The notes beneath the pieces were generated by a model that saw nothing but the letters and a program-made list of their open reading frames with translations, made no database searches and was not told the origin of the DNA. Source: DATKYV01 sp035528275 (GTDB lineage Bacteria > Acidobacteriota > Terriglobia > UBA7540). Taken from it: DNA of 26,581 bases. The DNA lies in assembly GCA_035528275.1 (NCBI GenBank), contig DATKYV010000207.1, positions 1 to 26,581 of the forward strand, given 5' to 3'. How positions within the stretch are numbered: position 1 is the first letter of the stretch; each line of letters starts with the position of its first letter. Both the position numbers and the translations under genes were made by a program. This document shows, in pieces, positions 7,077 through 15,398 of the stretch.

Positions 7077-7807
7077 CCCCCGGTGACGTTGAGGACTTGC
7101 CCGGTAATGAAAACCGCCTCTTCCGAGGCGAAGAATTTCACGGCTTCGGCCACGTCCTCAGCGGTGGCAGGGCGGCCGATGGGAAACCTCGCGTCCGTCA
7201 TCCGCTGGGCTTGCTCGAGAGTAATCTCCTTGTTGTCGATAATGGGCGGGGTCACGACGTTGACCGTAATTCCATAACGGGCTTCTTCCAGCGCCAGCGA
7301 CCGGCTGAGCGCCACCATGCCGGCTTTGGCTGCGGAATAGGCGGAAATCTTCGCTTGGCCAAACGCCCGCTCAGCTCCCACTGCACCGAGATTGATAATC
7401 CGGCCCCAGCGCTGGCGGCGCATCGTCGGCAGCACATTCTTGGAAACATAGAAAACGCTGTACAGGTTAGAGGCCACGATCCTATTCCATTCTTCTTCCG
7501 TCGATTCGACGACGGTTTTCCACTCGAAATCGCCGACATTGTTCACCAGAATGTCGAGCCGGCCGAAGTGGCGCAGGACGGCGTCCGTCATCTCCTTGGC
7601 ACGGACCGGATCGGTGACGTCAGAAGCCAGTGCCAAGCCGTCCGTCCCAAATGACTTGAATTCGTTCACAACCTTCTGCGCCCCCACTTTATTAGTCCGG
7701 TAAGTCACAGCCACCCGCGCCCCCGCCCGGCCCAAGGTCAAGGCAATCTCTTTGCCGATGCCGCGCGAAGCTCCCGTCACTAGGGCAACTCGATTCCGTA
7801 GGGACAA
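7064..7807 (-). CDS. FabG-like short-chain dehydrogenase/reductase (TTG start)
   Basis: A 247-residue classical SDR resembling 3-oxoacyl-ACP reductases. It has the cofactor motif TGASRGIGKEIA (residues 11-22), LVNNVGDF, the YSAAK active-site pair (Yx3K) and a standard C-terminus (ITGQVLNVTGGWML). A basic residue in YRTNK after beta-2 suggests NADPH. The catalytic Ser that normally sits in an NISS-type motif about 13 residues before the Tyr is replaced: the strand reads INLGAVGAERAFGQ, so Gly/Ala occupy the position. It may therefore have an altered mechanism or function. The start is TTG at 7807, supported by AAGGAG 7 nt upstream and a well-placed promoter. Its end overlaps the channel gene. 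The substrate is not determined by the sequence. Confidence 0.85.
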   Translation of the reverse strand: MSLRNRVALVTGASRGIGKEIALTLGRAGARVAVTYRTNKVGAQKVVNEFKSFGTDGLALASDVTDPVRAKEMTDAVLRHFGRLDILVNNVGDFEWKTVVESTEEEWNRIVASNLYSVFYVSKNVLPTMRRQRWGRIINLGAVGAERAFGQAKISAYSAAKAGMVALSRSLALEEARYGITVNVVTPPIIDNKEITLEQAQRMTDARFPIGRPATAEDVAEAVKFFASEEAVFITGQVLNVTGGWML

Positions 7808-7814
7808 GCTCCAA

Positions 7815-7869
7815 CTCCTTGATAATACATCGCTTATCTGATCATACCTGTAGAAGACCGGCTTGGCAA
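7815..7869 (-). promoter_or_regulatory. Sigma70-type promoter and ribosome binding site for the SDR-channel-nnrDE operon
   Basis: Reading the minus strand, TTGCCA (7869-7864) and TATGAT (7846-7841) are separated by exactly 17 bp; each matches the consensus at five of six positions. Transcription would start near 7834, giving a leader of about 27 nt with AAGGAG (7820-7815) spaced 7 nt from the TTG start at 7807. This promoter likely drives the packed leftward genes down to 2446. It lies in the 83-bp gap after the phosphatase stop. Confidence 0.65.
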
Positions 7870-7890
7870 TTGGCCATCCATGCGTCGCGC

Positions 7891-9996
7891 CTAATCCACC
7901 GCCTTGGCGACAAGCAGCGTCATGTCATCCTGCAACTCCGGACTGCCCGTCCAATCGTTGACGCTCCGATAGATCTCCTCCACCAGAACTCTCGGCGGCG
8001 ACAGGAGCGCCCGCTGCGCCACCTTGAGGAGGCGCTCTTCGCCAAACTCCTCATCATAGACATTCTCGGGCTCGGTAAGACCGTCGGTAAAGGCCAGAAG
8101 CAAGTCACCCGGCTCGAGCTCGATTTCACCTTCCTCGTAGGTCACCGGACTGAACAACCCCACAACCGTCCCGCCTTTCTCCAAGCGCTTCATCTCACTG
8201 CCTCGGAACACGACGGGAGGCAGGTGACCGGCGTTTGTGTAAGTCAACTTGCGAGTGTTGCCGTCGTAGACCGAGCAAAAGAAGGTGGCGTATGTCTCGA
8301 TCGAAGTGCTGTCATAGAGCTGCCGGTTGAGGCGACTGACGATTTCCGAGGTGGAGATGCACCTTCCGGCGCCGTCTCGGCCTGGCAAGAAGCCGTTGCT
8401 GGTCTGCGCGCGCAGCGACGACTGGATGGCGGCCATCAACAGGGCGGCGGAGATTCCCTTCCCGGCCACATCCCCCAGGACCAGCCCTAATCGGTTTTCA
8501 CCCAAATCCAGAAAGTCGTAATAGTCCCCGCTCACCACGCGAGCGGGTTTGCAGACTCCGTACACTTCCAGGCCCGGAACTCTCGGCACCGTCCGCGGGA
8601 ACAACTGGTTCTGGACTTCTTTGGCGATCTCCAGTTCGCTTTGAAGACGGGACTTCTCCTCGGACTCGCGAAGAAGCCCTTGCACGGACGTCGTCATACT
8701 ATCAAAGGCTTCACCCAGCGCGCTCAATTGATCGCGGGCTGGCAAGTTGATACGGTAGGTGAGGTCTCCGGCCTTCACGCGCTCCGTCGCGTCATAGAGA
8801 TTGTCAACGGTCCGGGTGATCGACCGGGTCATGCGAACACCGATGACCAGAGCCACCAGCTCGATCACCAAAAAGATCAGAGCGATGGCCAGAAAAACAA
8901 TCAGGTAGGCACGCGAGAATCGGCCCAGCGGGGCGATCATCTCGCGGTTCAGTGTTGAGATGCGTGAGGTGACGAAGATGAAGACCGGCTGCTGGACAGT
9001 CGTCTGCGCCTCGCCGCCCCATACGGTCGGCTCCAGCGTCGAAGTCCCGACCACAGTGATATCAATGGGGGTCGTCGGGTCGGGAAGGCGCACCGACTTC
9101 GAGCGGATCGTGCCCGACTGAACATACTCGGTCTCCGGGGTCTGGAGCCGGAAGCCGGATGAAGAACTTGCCGCTCCCTCGCTGGTACCCGTCTTGACCT
9201 CCGTGGTAATCAGGACGCTCACCGGCCCAATGCCCGCTCCTACATAGTCCAGAAGCTCCGGCGTTATGGGCTGGCTATGGATAACCGTGAGATCTCCTGC
9301 CGAAGTCCGAACGCGGCTTAATGCCCGTAAAGCAAGCTGGCCCCGGTCTAAAACAATCCCCGCAAACTCGTCGCGGTCGAGCCACGGGGGAATCGCAACC
9401 GGCTCCGGCTGGGGTTTGCCGCCGCCGCGAAATGCGCGGCTAAGCCCGCCCAGGCGGAGTGTCACCTCCAGGTCGGGAAAGCTGCCCACTTGCTTGGCAA
9501 GGTCGGGCGCGCAGAAGTCCTGCACGCGGTTCAGCAAGGCTTCGGGCTGCGAGTGGCTTTCCATCAGTGCCACACGCGCCACCACGCGGTTCAGCTCCTG
9601 GAGTTTCTCGGAATGGTCGCGCAGCTTCCAGGCAACCAGAAAGGCCGCGAATTGCCCGCTGCTCAGAAAATCCTTAAGACCGACCATCAGCAGGATGAGG
9701 AAAATAGGCACGACGGCGATGAACAGGTACGTGATGATCAAACGCCGCCGCAGGCGCCAGAGCATTCGGTCCCGAATGAATCGCACCAAACGGACCAAGT
9801 AGTACGTCGCGATAGGAATCAGGGAAATCCAGAAGAGGGCCCAAAGAGACCCGGCCGTGCCGCTGCCGAAATGGTCGAGAATCCAGAGTGCCACGCCGTA
9901 GGCCGCCACCCAGAAAGCAAACCGCGCCATCCGCCGCGTGCGGTATTCCTGCAGTAGGGTTCTCAGCACGAGGGTGAGCATACCAGCGGGCGGCAT
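7891..9996 (-). CDS. Membrane HAMP-PP2C (SpoIIE/RsbU-type) serine/threonine phosphatase
   Basis: A 701-residue membrane regulator. The N-terminus has hydrophobic segments at about 25-45, 48-70 and 86-106, then an extracytoplasmic or periplasmic sensor-like region (about 110-350), another TM (about 360-385), a HAMP linker (VRMTRSITRTVDNLYDATE) and a coiled-coil stretch (ESEEKSRLQSELEIAKEVQN). The C-terminal PP2C-like SpoIIE domain (about 455-700) shows VSGDYYDFLDLG and LVLGDVAGKGISAALLMA with metal-binding Asp residues, then YTNAGHLPPVVF and LLLAFTDGLTEPEN. Such proteins dephosphorylate anti-anti-sigma (STAS) proteins in partner-switching pathways; no STAS or anti-sigma gene is nearby. Start: ATG 9996 has no strong Shine-Dalgarno sequence; ATG 9981 is an alternative. 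Confidence 0.9.
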   Translation of the reverse strand: MPPAGMLTLVLRTLLQEYRTRRMARFAFWVAAYGVALWILDHFGSGTAGSLWALFWISLIPIATYYLVRLVRFIRDRMLWRLRRRLIITYLFIAVVPIFLILLMVGLKDFLSSGQFAAFLVAWKLRDHSEKLQELNRVVARVALMESHSQPEALLNRVQDFCAPDLAKQVGSFPDLEVTLRLGGLSRAFRGGGKPQPEPVAIPPWLDRDEFAGIVLDRGQLALRALSRVRTSAGDLTVIHSQPITPELLDYVGAGIGPVSVLITTEVKTGTSEGAASSSSGFRLQTPETEYVQSGTIRSKSVRLPDPTTPIDITVVGTSTLEPTVWGGEAQTTVQQPVFIFVTSRISTLNREMIAPLGRFSRAYLIVFLAIALIFLVIELVALVIGVRMTRSITRTVDNLYDATERVKAGDLTYRINLPARDQLSALGEAFDSMTTSVQGLLRESEEKSRLQSELEIAKEVQNQLFPRTVPRVPGLEVYGVCKPARVVSGDYYDFLDLGENRLGLVLGDVAGKGISAALLMAAIQSSLRAQTSNGFLPGRDGAGRCISTSEIVSRLNRQLYDSTSIETYATFFCSVYDGNTRKLTYTNAGHLPPVVFRGSEMKRLEKGGTVVGLFSPVTYEEGEIELEPGDLLLAFTDGLTEPENVYDEEFGEERLLKVAQRALLSPPRVLVEEIYRSVNDWTGSPELQDDMTLLVAKAVD

Positions 9997-10024
9997 TTTC
10001 CGCCAGCCGTGAAGGCGGTGGAGA

Positions 10025-10083
10025 CCAGCCGTCGACTATCCATGAGGTTGGTAAGTGAGCCCGTTGATACGGGATTCGGCTGG
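10025..10083. repeat. Nested inverted repeat in the permease-phosphatase spacer
   Basis: In the 97-bp gap between the permease stop and the phosphatase start, CCAGCCG (10025-10031) pairs with CGGCTGG (10077-10083). It encloses an inner 5-bp hairpin, CCCGT (10060-10064) with ACGGG (10069-10073) and a TGAT loop. There is no U-tract on either strand, so it is not a canonical terminator. It could be a folded leader or processing site; the function is unknown. Confidence 0.3.
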
Positions 10084-10093
10084 CATGGACCCC

Positions 10094-11584
10094 TCACGAG
10101 CTCTGCGGACCTTGAGGAAGCGTCCCCGCCTCGCTCGCCGCTTTCTTCTGCAGGAGACTGTGCCGCCGACCATAGAAAAAGTAGATCATGAGCCCGATCA
10201 ACATCCAGATGAACAGGCGAAGCCAAGTGTCGCCGGGTAAGGCGATCATCTGGGCCAGGCAAACGAGCATTCCCATGGGGCCCACAAACCATACCATCGG
10301 CGTGCGAAAAGGCCGTGGGACGCCGGGGCGCATTCTTCGCATTGCCACTACCGACCCGCTGACGATGACAAAAGCCAGAAGTGTCCCGATACTGACCAAC
10401 TCTCCGACGACCCTGAGGGGCATTAACCCTCCAGCCAAAGCCACGCAGGCTCCCGTGAGCAGCGTACTCTTGTAGGGCGTCCGAAATCGCGGGTGGATTT
10501 CGCTGAAAACCTTGGGCAGCAATCCATCGTTGGCCATCGAATAAAACACCCTCGTTTGCCCCAGTAACATCACCAGGATCACCGCGGTAGTTCCCAGCAG
10601 CGCTCCGAGCTTGACCAGAGGAGAAAGCCACGATCGGGCAGGTGTGGAATCGATCGCCACAGCCAGAGGGTCCGCGACGTTGAGCTGGGAGAAGTGAATG
10701 ATTCCGGTCAGCACCAATACGACGGCGATATAGAGCACCGTGCAGATCGCCAGTGACCCCAGAATCCCAATCGGCATGTCGCGTTCGGGATTGCGGGCCT
10801 CCTGGGCGGCGGTCGAGACGGCGTCAAAGCCGATGTAGGCGAAGAAAATGATCCCCGCCCCGCGCAACACTCCGCTGATGCCGAATTCTCCGAATTCGCC
10901 TTGATTAGGGGGCAGGAACGGCACCCAGTTCCCACGATTCACATAGAAAGCCCCCACCACAATGAACAACACAACCACCAAGACTTTGACGAACACAATC
11001 ACGTTGTTGAACCTCGCCGACTCGCGGATGCCGATCACCAGCAGTGAGGTGACGACCGCGATGATGAAGGCCGCCGGCAGATTAAAGTAAGGGTGGATGA
11101 CTGTCCCATCGGCCAGCGTGAGGGTCTCCCAGGGGCTGGCGCTCAATTCCGCGGGAAAGGGCAAATGAAGGGTTCTCTGGAGGAATGAGATGAGATAGCC
11201 CGACCAGCCGATGGAAACTGTCGTCGCCCCCACGGCATATTCGAGGATCAGGTCCCAGCCGATGATCCATGCCAGGAATTCACCTACCGAAGCGTAGGAA
11301 TAGGTGTAGGCGCTGCCGGCTACGGGAATCATCGCTGCGAATTCCGCGTAGCAGAGGCCGGCGAAAGCGCAGCCGACCCCCGAGAGGATCACCGATAGCA
11401 CCAGCGCGGGTCCGGTATGCTGCGCCGCTATTCCGCTGAGAACGAAAATCCCCGCGCCCACAATGGCGCCGATGCCCAATGAGACCAGCGCCACCGGCCC
11501 CAACGCGCGCCGCAGGCTGTGCTCGGACTCCTGCGCTTCTTGTCGCAGTTGCTCAAGACTCTTTTTCACCCAAAGTCCAGCCAT
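10094..11584 (-). CDS. APC-family amino-acid permease (CAT-like)
   Basis: A 496-residue polytopic transporter of the amino acid-polyamine-organocation superfamily, resembling bacterial CAT-type (cationic or broad amino acid) permeases. TM1 holds the substrate-binding glycine motif GIGAIVGAGIFVLSG. This is followed by the TM2 region, AGLCYAEFAAMIPVAGSAYTYSY with its conserved YAEF, and AYIGFDAVSTAAQEARNPERD in the TM6-7 region typical of CAT members. About 12 or more hydrophobic segments span the whole length, and the tail is short and polar. Start: ATG 11584 (MAGLWVKKSLEQ) has AGGGGG 4 nt upstream. An upstream ATG at 11617 adds 11 residues and is less well supported. A second APC gene lies upstream on the same strand. 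Substrate not determined. Confidence 0.9.
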   Translation of the reverse strand: MAGLWVKKSLEQLRQEAQESEHSLRRALGPVALVSLGIGAIVGAGIFVLSGIAAQHTGPALVLSVILSGVGCAFAGLCYAEFAAMIPVAGSAYTYSYASVGEFLAWIIGWDLILEYAVGATTVSIGWSGYLISFLQRTLHLPFPAELSASPWETLTLADGTVIHPYFNLPAAFIIAVVTSLLVIGIRESARFNNVIVFVKVLVVVLFIVVGAFYVNRGNWVPFLPPNQGEFGEFGISGVLRGAGIIFFAYIGFDAVSTAAQEARNPERDMPIGILGSLAICTVLYIAVVLVLTGIIHFSQLNVADPLAVAIDSTPARSWLSPLVKLGALLGTTAVILVMLLGQTRVFYSMANDGLLPKVFSEIHPRFRTPYKSTLLTGACVALAGGLMPLRVVGELVSIGTLLAFVIVSGSVVAMRRMRPGVPRPFRTPMVWFVGPMGMLVCLAQMIALPGDTWLRLFIWMLIGLMIYFFYGRRHSLLQKKAASEAGTLPQGPQSS

Positions 11585-11727
11585 CCTACCCCCTAACACC
11601 GTTTCTGGAAGCCCCATCCACTCCGCGTAATGGGAAGTCAGGCTTCTCGGAGCCTAGCGCCTTGGATGCCCCTTGGCGCGCGTCCCGGCGAACGTTCCTT
11701 GGTATCCCCGTATTCCAAGTGAATGCC

Positions 11728-13221
11728 TTACTCAACTTGGGGCGCGGCCCTTCGTCTGTGCCACCACGTGTAGAGATAATAAGCCGGTATTCCGGCTAGC
11801 ACGATCGACAGCCCGGCAACACACCGCATTGCCTTGTGTGTGATGAGCGCCCACTCGACGAACAGGGCGAAAGCAATGTACAACACCGGCAAAGCCGGGT
11901 AGCCCCAGGCGCGATAAGGCCGCGGAGCCTCCGGGCGAGTCCGACGGAGCTGGAAAACCGCGGCAATCGTTAAAATGTAAAAAAGAACGACGGCGAAAAT
12001 CACATAGTCGAGCAGTTCGCCGTAGGTGCCAGAGAGCGTCAGCAATCCGGCCCACAGTGCCTGGACCAGCAGAGACACCGCCGGGGTGTGGTACTTCGGA
12101 TTGACGCGCGCAACGGAGGGGAAGAAGACCCCGTCCTTCGCCATGGCGTAATAGACGCGCGCCCCGGCAAGGATCAGCCCGTTCAGGCAGCCGAAGGTCG
12201 AGATCATGATGGCGGCCGCCATCAGCCCAGACCCCGCGGTCCCCAGCATGGCCTGCATGGCCGCCGTTCCCACGCGATCTCCGGCGGCGTACTGAATCCC
12301 CCGGTCGAGAACGCCCGCGCCCTCCGGCGACCCATAAAAAGGCAGCGCCCGCAAGTAGACCCAGTTACAGGCCACGTAAAGCGCGCAAACCGCGGTTGTG
12401 CCGAGGAACAAAGCCAGGGGCAGATTGCGCTTGGCGTTGACCACCTCGGCGCCGGTGAAGGTGACGTTGTTCCATGCGTCGGAAGAGAACAACGGGCCGA
12501 CCAGCGCCACCGAGACGACGGTCAGCGTCGCAACATTCCATCCCGCTCCCTGCAGAGTCCCCTGGCTTGGCACCGCCACACTGGCGGGACGAGAAATCCA
12601 CCACAAACCCAGCCCTACCAGACCCAGCAACGCTCCGGTCTTCAATACAGTGAAGATGTTCTGAACGAAGGCTCCCGTCCGGATGCCGAAGACGTTTACC
12701 ACGCTGAGAAGTGCGATGGCAAGGATTCCGATCAGTTGCTCGGACGATAGCGTCAGCGCTGTGGCACGGCCAAAGAGGCCCACCGTGCCGAAATTCACCA
12801 GAAAGTTCTCGCCGGAAACCCAGGGAACGAAGACGCCAAAAAATTTGCCGAAGGCTACGCCGACCGCCGCGATGGTCCCGGTTTGAATGACCAGGAAGAG
12901 GGTCCATCCGTAGAGGAAACCGAACAGCGGGCCAAAAGCCTCGCGTAGGTAAACGTATTGCCCGCCGGCCCGGGGCATCATGGCGGCCAGCTCTCCGTAG
13001 GTGATCGCCGCCGAGACGGTCATCACACCGCTGATGACCCAGGCAAGCATGAACAGACCGGGGGAACCTGTCTGGCGGGCGACGTCGGCGGACACAATGA
13101 AAATGCCCGAGCCGATCATCGAGCCCATGACAATCGTGGTGCAATCGAGAAGGCGAAGACGTTTGACCAGTTCGACGGGAGCAGCCGGCGAGGTGGAATT
13201 GGACCTTGTCGCTGTGGCCAT
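11728..13221 (-). CDS. APC-family amino-acid permease (LAT/AGT-like)
   Basis: A 497-residue APC-superfamily permease, distinct from its downstream neighbour and closer in appearance to bacterial members of the L-type branch. TM1 reads GSMIGSGIFIVSADVA with the helix-breaking glycine motif. TM2-3 has AAITYGELAAMMPRAGGQYVYL with the conserved YGELA. The mid-region has WNNVTFTGAEVVNAKRNLPLA, equivalent to the TM6-7 loop. The C-terminal region has ARVNPKYHTPAVSLL followed by further hydrophobic helices and a PRPYRAWGYP loop. The polar tail is rich in Arg. Start ATG 13221 (MATATRSNSTSP) has no clear Shine-Dalgarno sequence; ATG at residue 32 is too far inside TM1. The gene follows thiE on the same strand with a 78-bp gap containing a GC-rich hairpin. 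Confidence 0.9.
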   Translation of the reverse strand: MATATRSNSTSPAAPVELVKRLRLLDCTTIVMGSMIGSGIFIVSADVARQTGSPGLFMLAWVISGVMTVSAAITYGELAAMMPRAGGQYVYLREAFGPLFGFLYGWTLFLVIQTGTIAAVGVAFGKFFGVFVPWVSGENFLVNFGTVGLFGRATALTLSSEQLIGILAIALLSVVNVFGIRTGAFVQNIFTVLKTGALLGLVGLGLWWISRPASVAVPSQGTLQGAGWNVATLTVVSVALVGPLFSSDAWNNVTFTGAEVVNAKRNLPLALFLGTTAVCALYVACNWVYLRALPFYGSPEGAGVLDRGIQYAAGDRVGTAAMQAMLGTAGSGLMAAAIMISTFGCLNGLILAGARVYYAMAKDGVFFPSVARVNPKYHTPAVSLLVQALWAGLLTLSGTYGELLDYVIFAVVLFYILTIAAVFQLRRTRPEAPRPYRAWGYPALPVLYIAFALFVEWALITHKAMRCVAGLSIVLAGIPAYYLYTWWHRRRAAPQVE

Positions 13222-13232
13222 TCAGGTAACGA

Positions 13233-13251
13233 TCCGGGCTTGCGGCCCGGA
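13233..13251 (-). repeat. GC-rich hairpin between thiE and the APC permease
   Basis: A perfect 7-bp inverted repeat (TCCGGGC / GCCCGGA) with a 5-nt loop sits 12 bp upstream of the permease ATG and downstream of thiE. On the minus strand it is followed by TCGTTACC, which is not a real U-tract, so at best it is a weak terminator or a leader structure that affects permease translation. Confidence 0.35.
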
Positions 13252-13299
13252 GGTTGGAGTTCCAAGCGGCAAGCGACGATTCAGAATCTCAGGCGAATC

Positions 13300-13926
13300 T
13301 TATTGACACAACGCGACCAGGAATTCTCGGGTGCGCGCCCCGATGTCCGGAGCTTGGAGGAGATCACCTATCACGGCCACAGAATCCGCCCCGGCCTCGA
13401 TCACGGCTTGGGCATTCTGGAGCGTGATTCCTCCGATGGCGACCAACGGCTTCCCGGTTGCCTTCCGCGCCTCACCCAAGCCCTGGAGCCCAACTACAGG
13501 GTCGGGTGCGGCCTTGCTCCGCGTGGGGAACACGGGGCCAAAGGCGATGTAGTCAGCGGAGCTCCGGTCCGCTTCCCGCACCTCCGCCAGCGTATGAGTC
13601 GAGCAGCCCACCCACTTCCCGGCCGGGAGAAGAAGCCTCGCCGATTCGACGCGAAGGTCCTCTTGCCCCACATGGACGCCGTCGGCATCCAGGGCGCGGG
13701 CGATGTCGGCCCGATCGTTAACAATGAAAATCGCCCCCGCCTCTCTCGCCCGATCGGCAACGCTGCGACCGGCTGCAAAGAGTTCGCGGGACGAACTGCT
13801 TTTATCCCGATACTGAATCAACCGGACCCCCGCGTGGAGGAGAATCTCACCGACGGTAACCGGCTGGCGGTCCCCCAACTGGGCCGCATCGAGGATAGCA
13901 TAGAGCCGTGGAATCGTGATGCTCAT
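13300..13926 (-). CDS. thiE: Thiamine-phosphate synthase ThiE
   Basis: ThiE joins HMP-pyrophosphate and the thiazole phosphate to make thiamine monophosphate. The 208-residue product has the (beta/alpha)8 features of the family: PRLYAILD at the start, VRLIQYRDKS (pyrophosphate-binding region), IFIVNDRADIARALDADGVHVGQED with the conserved NDR and DGVHxGQ motifs, GCSTHT, DYIAFGPVFPT, and PLVAIGGITLQNA for phosphate binding. Start at ATG 13926 (MSITIPRL) fits the family; further upstream the frame overlaps accC. It lies 22 bp after the accC stop and is probably translated from the same message. No other thi genes and no TPP riboswitch were seen nearby. Confidence 0.94.
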   Translation of the reverse strand: MSITIPRLYAILDAAQLGDRQPVTVGEILLHAGVRLIQYRDKSSSSRELFAAGRSVADRAREAGAIFIVNDRADIARALDADGVHVGQEDLRVESARLLLPAGKWVGCSTHTLAEVREADRSSADYIAFGPVFPTRSKAAPDPVVGLQGLGEARKATGKPLVAIGGITLQNAQAVIEAGADSVAVIGDLLQAPDIGARTREFLVALCQ

Positions 13927-13948
13927 AGGCCGAAGGCGCGCCTGGGTC

Positions 13949-15304
13949 TCATTTCGAGTTCGCGCCGTTCGGAGAAAACCGCCGGAGAAATCCCGTATCG
14001 AAGTTGCCGGCGCGGAAGTCCGGGTCCGCCATGATCTTCTCATGAACGCGGATGGAAGTGGAGATGCCCTCGATGATGAACATTTCGAGTGCTCGGGCCA
14101 TACGGCTGATAGCTTCCGTCCGGTCTTTTCCATGCACGATGATCTTGGCGATCAAGGAATCGTAATAAGGGGGTATGACTGACTCACTGTACGCGGCCGT
14201 ATCCACGCGCACCCCGGTGCCGCCGGGGACGTGAAAGCTGGTCACTTTTCCGGCCGAGGGTGCAAAAGTTTCGGGGTTTTCCGCGCAGATGCGGCACTCG
14301 ATGGCGTGACCTCGCAGGCCGATAGTCTCTCCTTCCAGGGGCAGCTTTTCGCCTGCCGCAATCTGGATCTGAAGTTTCACCAAATCCAGGCCGGTCACCA
14401 ACTCGGTCACCGGATGCTCCACCTGGATGCGCGTATTCATCTCCAGAAAGTAGAGGTTTCTCTCCTCGTCCATGAGAAATTCGACGGTCCCGGCGTTCGT
14501 GTAACCGATATTTTGGAGAGCCTGGACCACCTGGTGCCCGACGGTCTGCCGGGTCGCGGCGTCGATCTGAGTTGACGGGGACTCTTCCAGCAGTTTTTGG
14601 TGGCGCCGCTGAATCGTGCACTCGCGCTCGCCGAGGTGAACCACTTTCCCGTGATGGTCGCCGAACACTTGAAACTCAATGTGGCGCGGCTTGGCGATGT
14701 ATTTCTCCAGGTAGACGTCGGGCGTCCCAAAGGCCGCGGCCGCTTCGTTCTGCGCCGTATGAAGGGCATGCGGCAGCTCGTCAGCGGAATCAACGATTCG
14801 CATGCCCCGTCCGCCCCCACCGGCCGCCGCCTTGATGATGACAGGGTAGCCGATCTCCTCGGCAAACTTTCGGCAATCCGCCTCGGATTGAATCACTCCC
14901 TCCGAGCCCGGAAGGATTGACAGGCCCAAATCGGCCATCTTCCGCCGGGCCTGGCTCTTGTCTCCCATCAGCCGAATAGCCTCCGGCCGCGGACCGATAA
15001 AGGTGAGCTGAGAAGTCTCGCAAACCTCGGCAAAATACGCGCTCTCGGCCAGGAAGCCATACCCGGGATGAACCGCTTCAGCCCCGGTGATTTCGGCCGC
15101 GGAAATGATGCTGGCCACATTCAAATAACTTTCCGAGCTTCTGGGCGGGCCGATGCAAACGGCCTCATCGGCGAACCGCACGTGGAGCGAATAGCGATCC
15201 GCCTCCGAGTACACGGCGACGGTTTGAATGCCCAGCTCCTTGCAGGCGCAGATGATGCGCAAGGCAATCTCGCCGCGGTTGGCAATCAGAATCTTGTTGA
15301 ACAT
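13949..15304 (-). CDS. accC: Acetyl-CoA carboxylase, biotin carboxylase subunit
   Basis: AccC carboxylates the biotin on AccB using ATP and bicarbonate, the first half of malonyl-CoA synthesis. The 451-residue protein is the usual length. It starts MFNKILIANRGEIALRI, with the N-terminal domain ending near GYGFLAESAYFAEV. The ATP-grasp domain has KAAAGGGGRGMRIV (glycine-rich loop), ERECTIQRRHQKLLEE, and YFLEMNTRIQVEHPVTE with the catalytic Glu, Asn and Arg. The C-terminal domain begins near GHAIECRICAE. No key residue is missing. Start ATG 15304; the gap to accB is 94 bp. AccA and AccD are not in the window. Confidence 0.97.
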   Translation of the reverse strand: MFNKILIANRGEIALRIICACKELGIQTVAVYSEADRYSLHVRFADEAVCIGPPRSSESYLNVASIISAAEITGAEAVHPGYGFLAESAYFAEVCETSQLTFIGPRPEAIRLMGDKSQARRKMADLGLSILPGSEGVIQSEADCRKFAEEIGYPVIIKAAAGGGGRGMRIVDSADELPHALHTAQNEAAAAFGTPDVYLEKYIAKPRHIEFQVFGDHHGKVVHLGERECTIQRRHQKLLEESPSTQIDAATRQTVGHQVVQALQNIGYTNAGTVEFLMDEERNLYFLEMNTRIQVEHPVTELVTGLDLVKLQIQIAAGEKLPLEGETIGLRGHAIECRICAENPETFAPSAGKVTSFHVPGGTGVRVDTAAYSESVIPPYYDSLIAKIIVHGKDRTEAISRMARALEMFIIEGISTSIRVHEKIMADPDFRAGNFDTGFLRRFSPNGANSK

Positions 15305-15398
15305 CGGCGTCCCAGTTGCCGGGGCGCGCTCATCCCCATTCCCTCGTGGGCGTTTCAGCCGGAGCGCGCACCGCTAATGCTCGAGACCAGTCCCCCGA

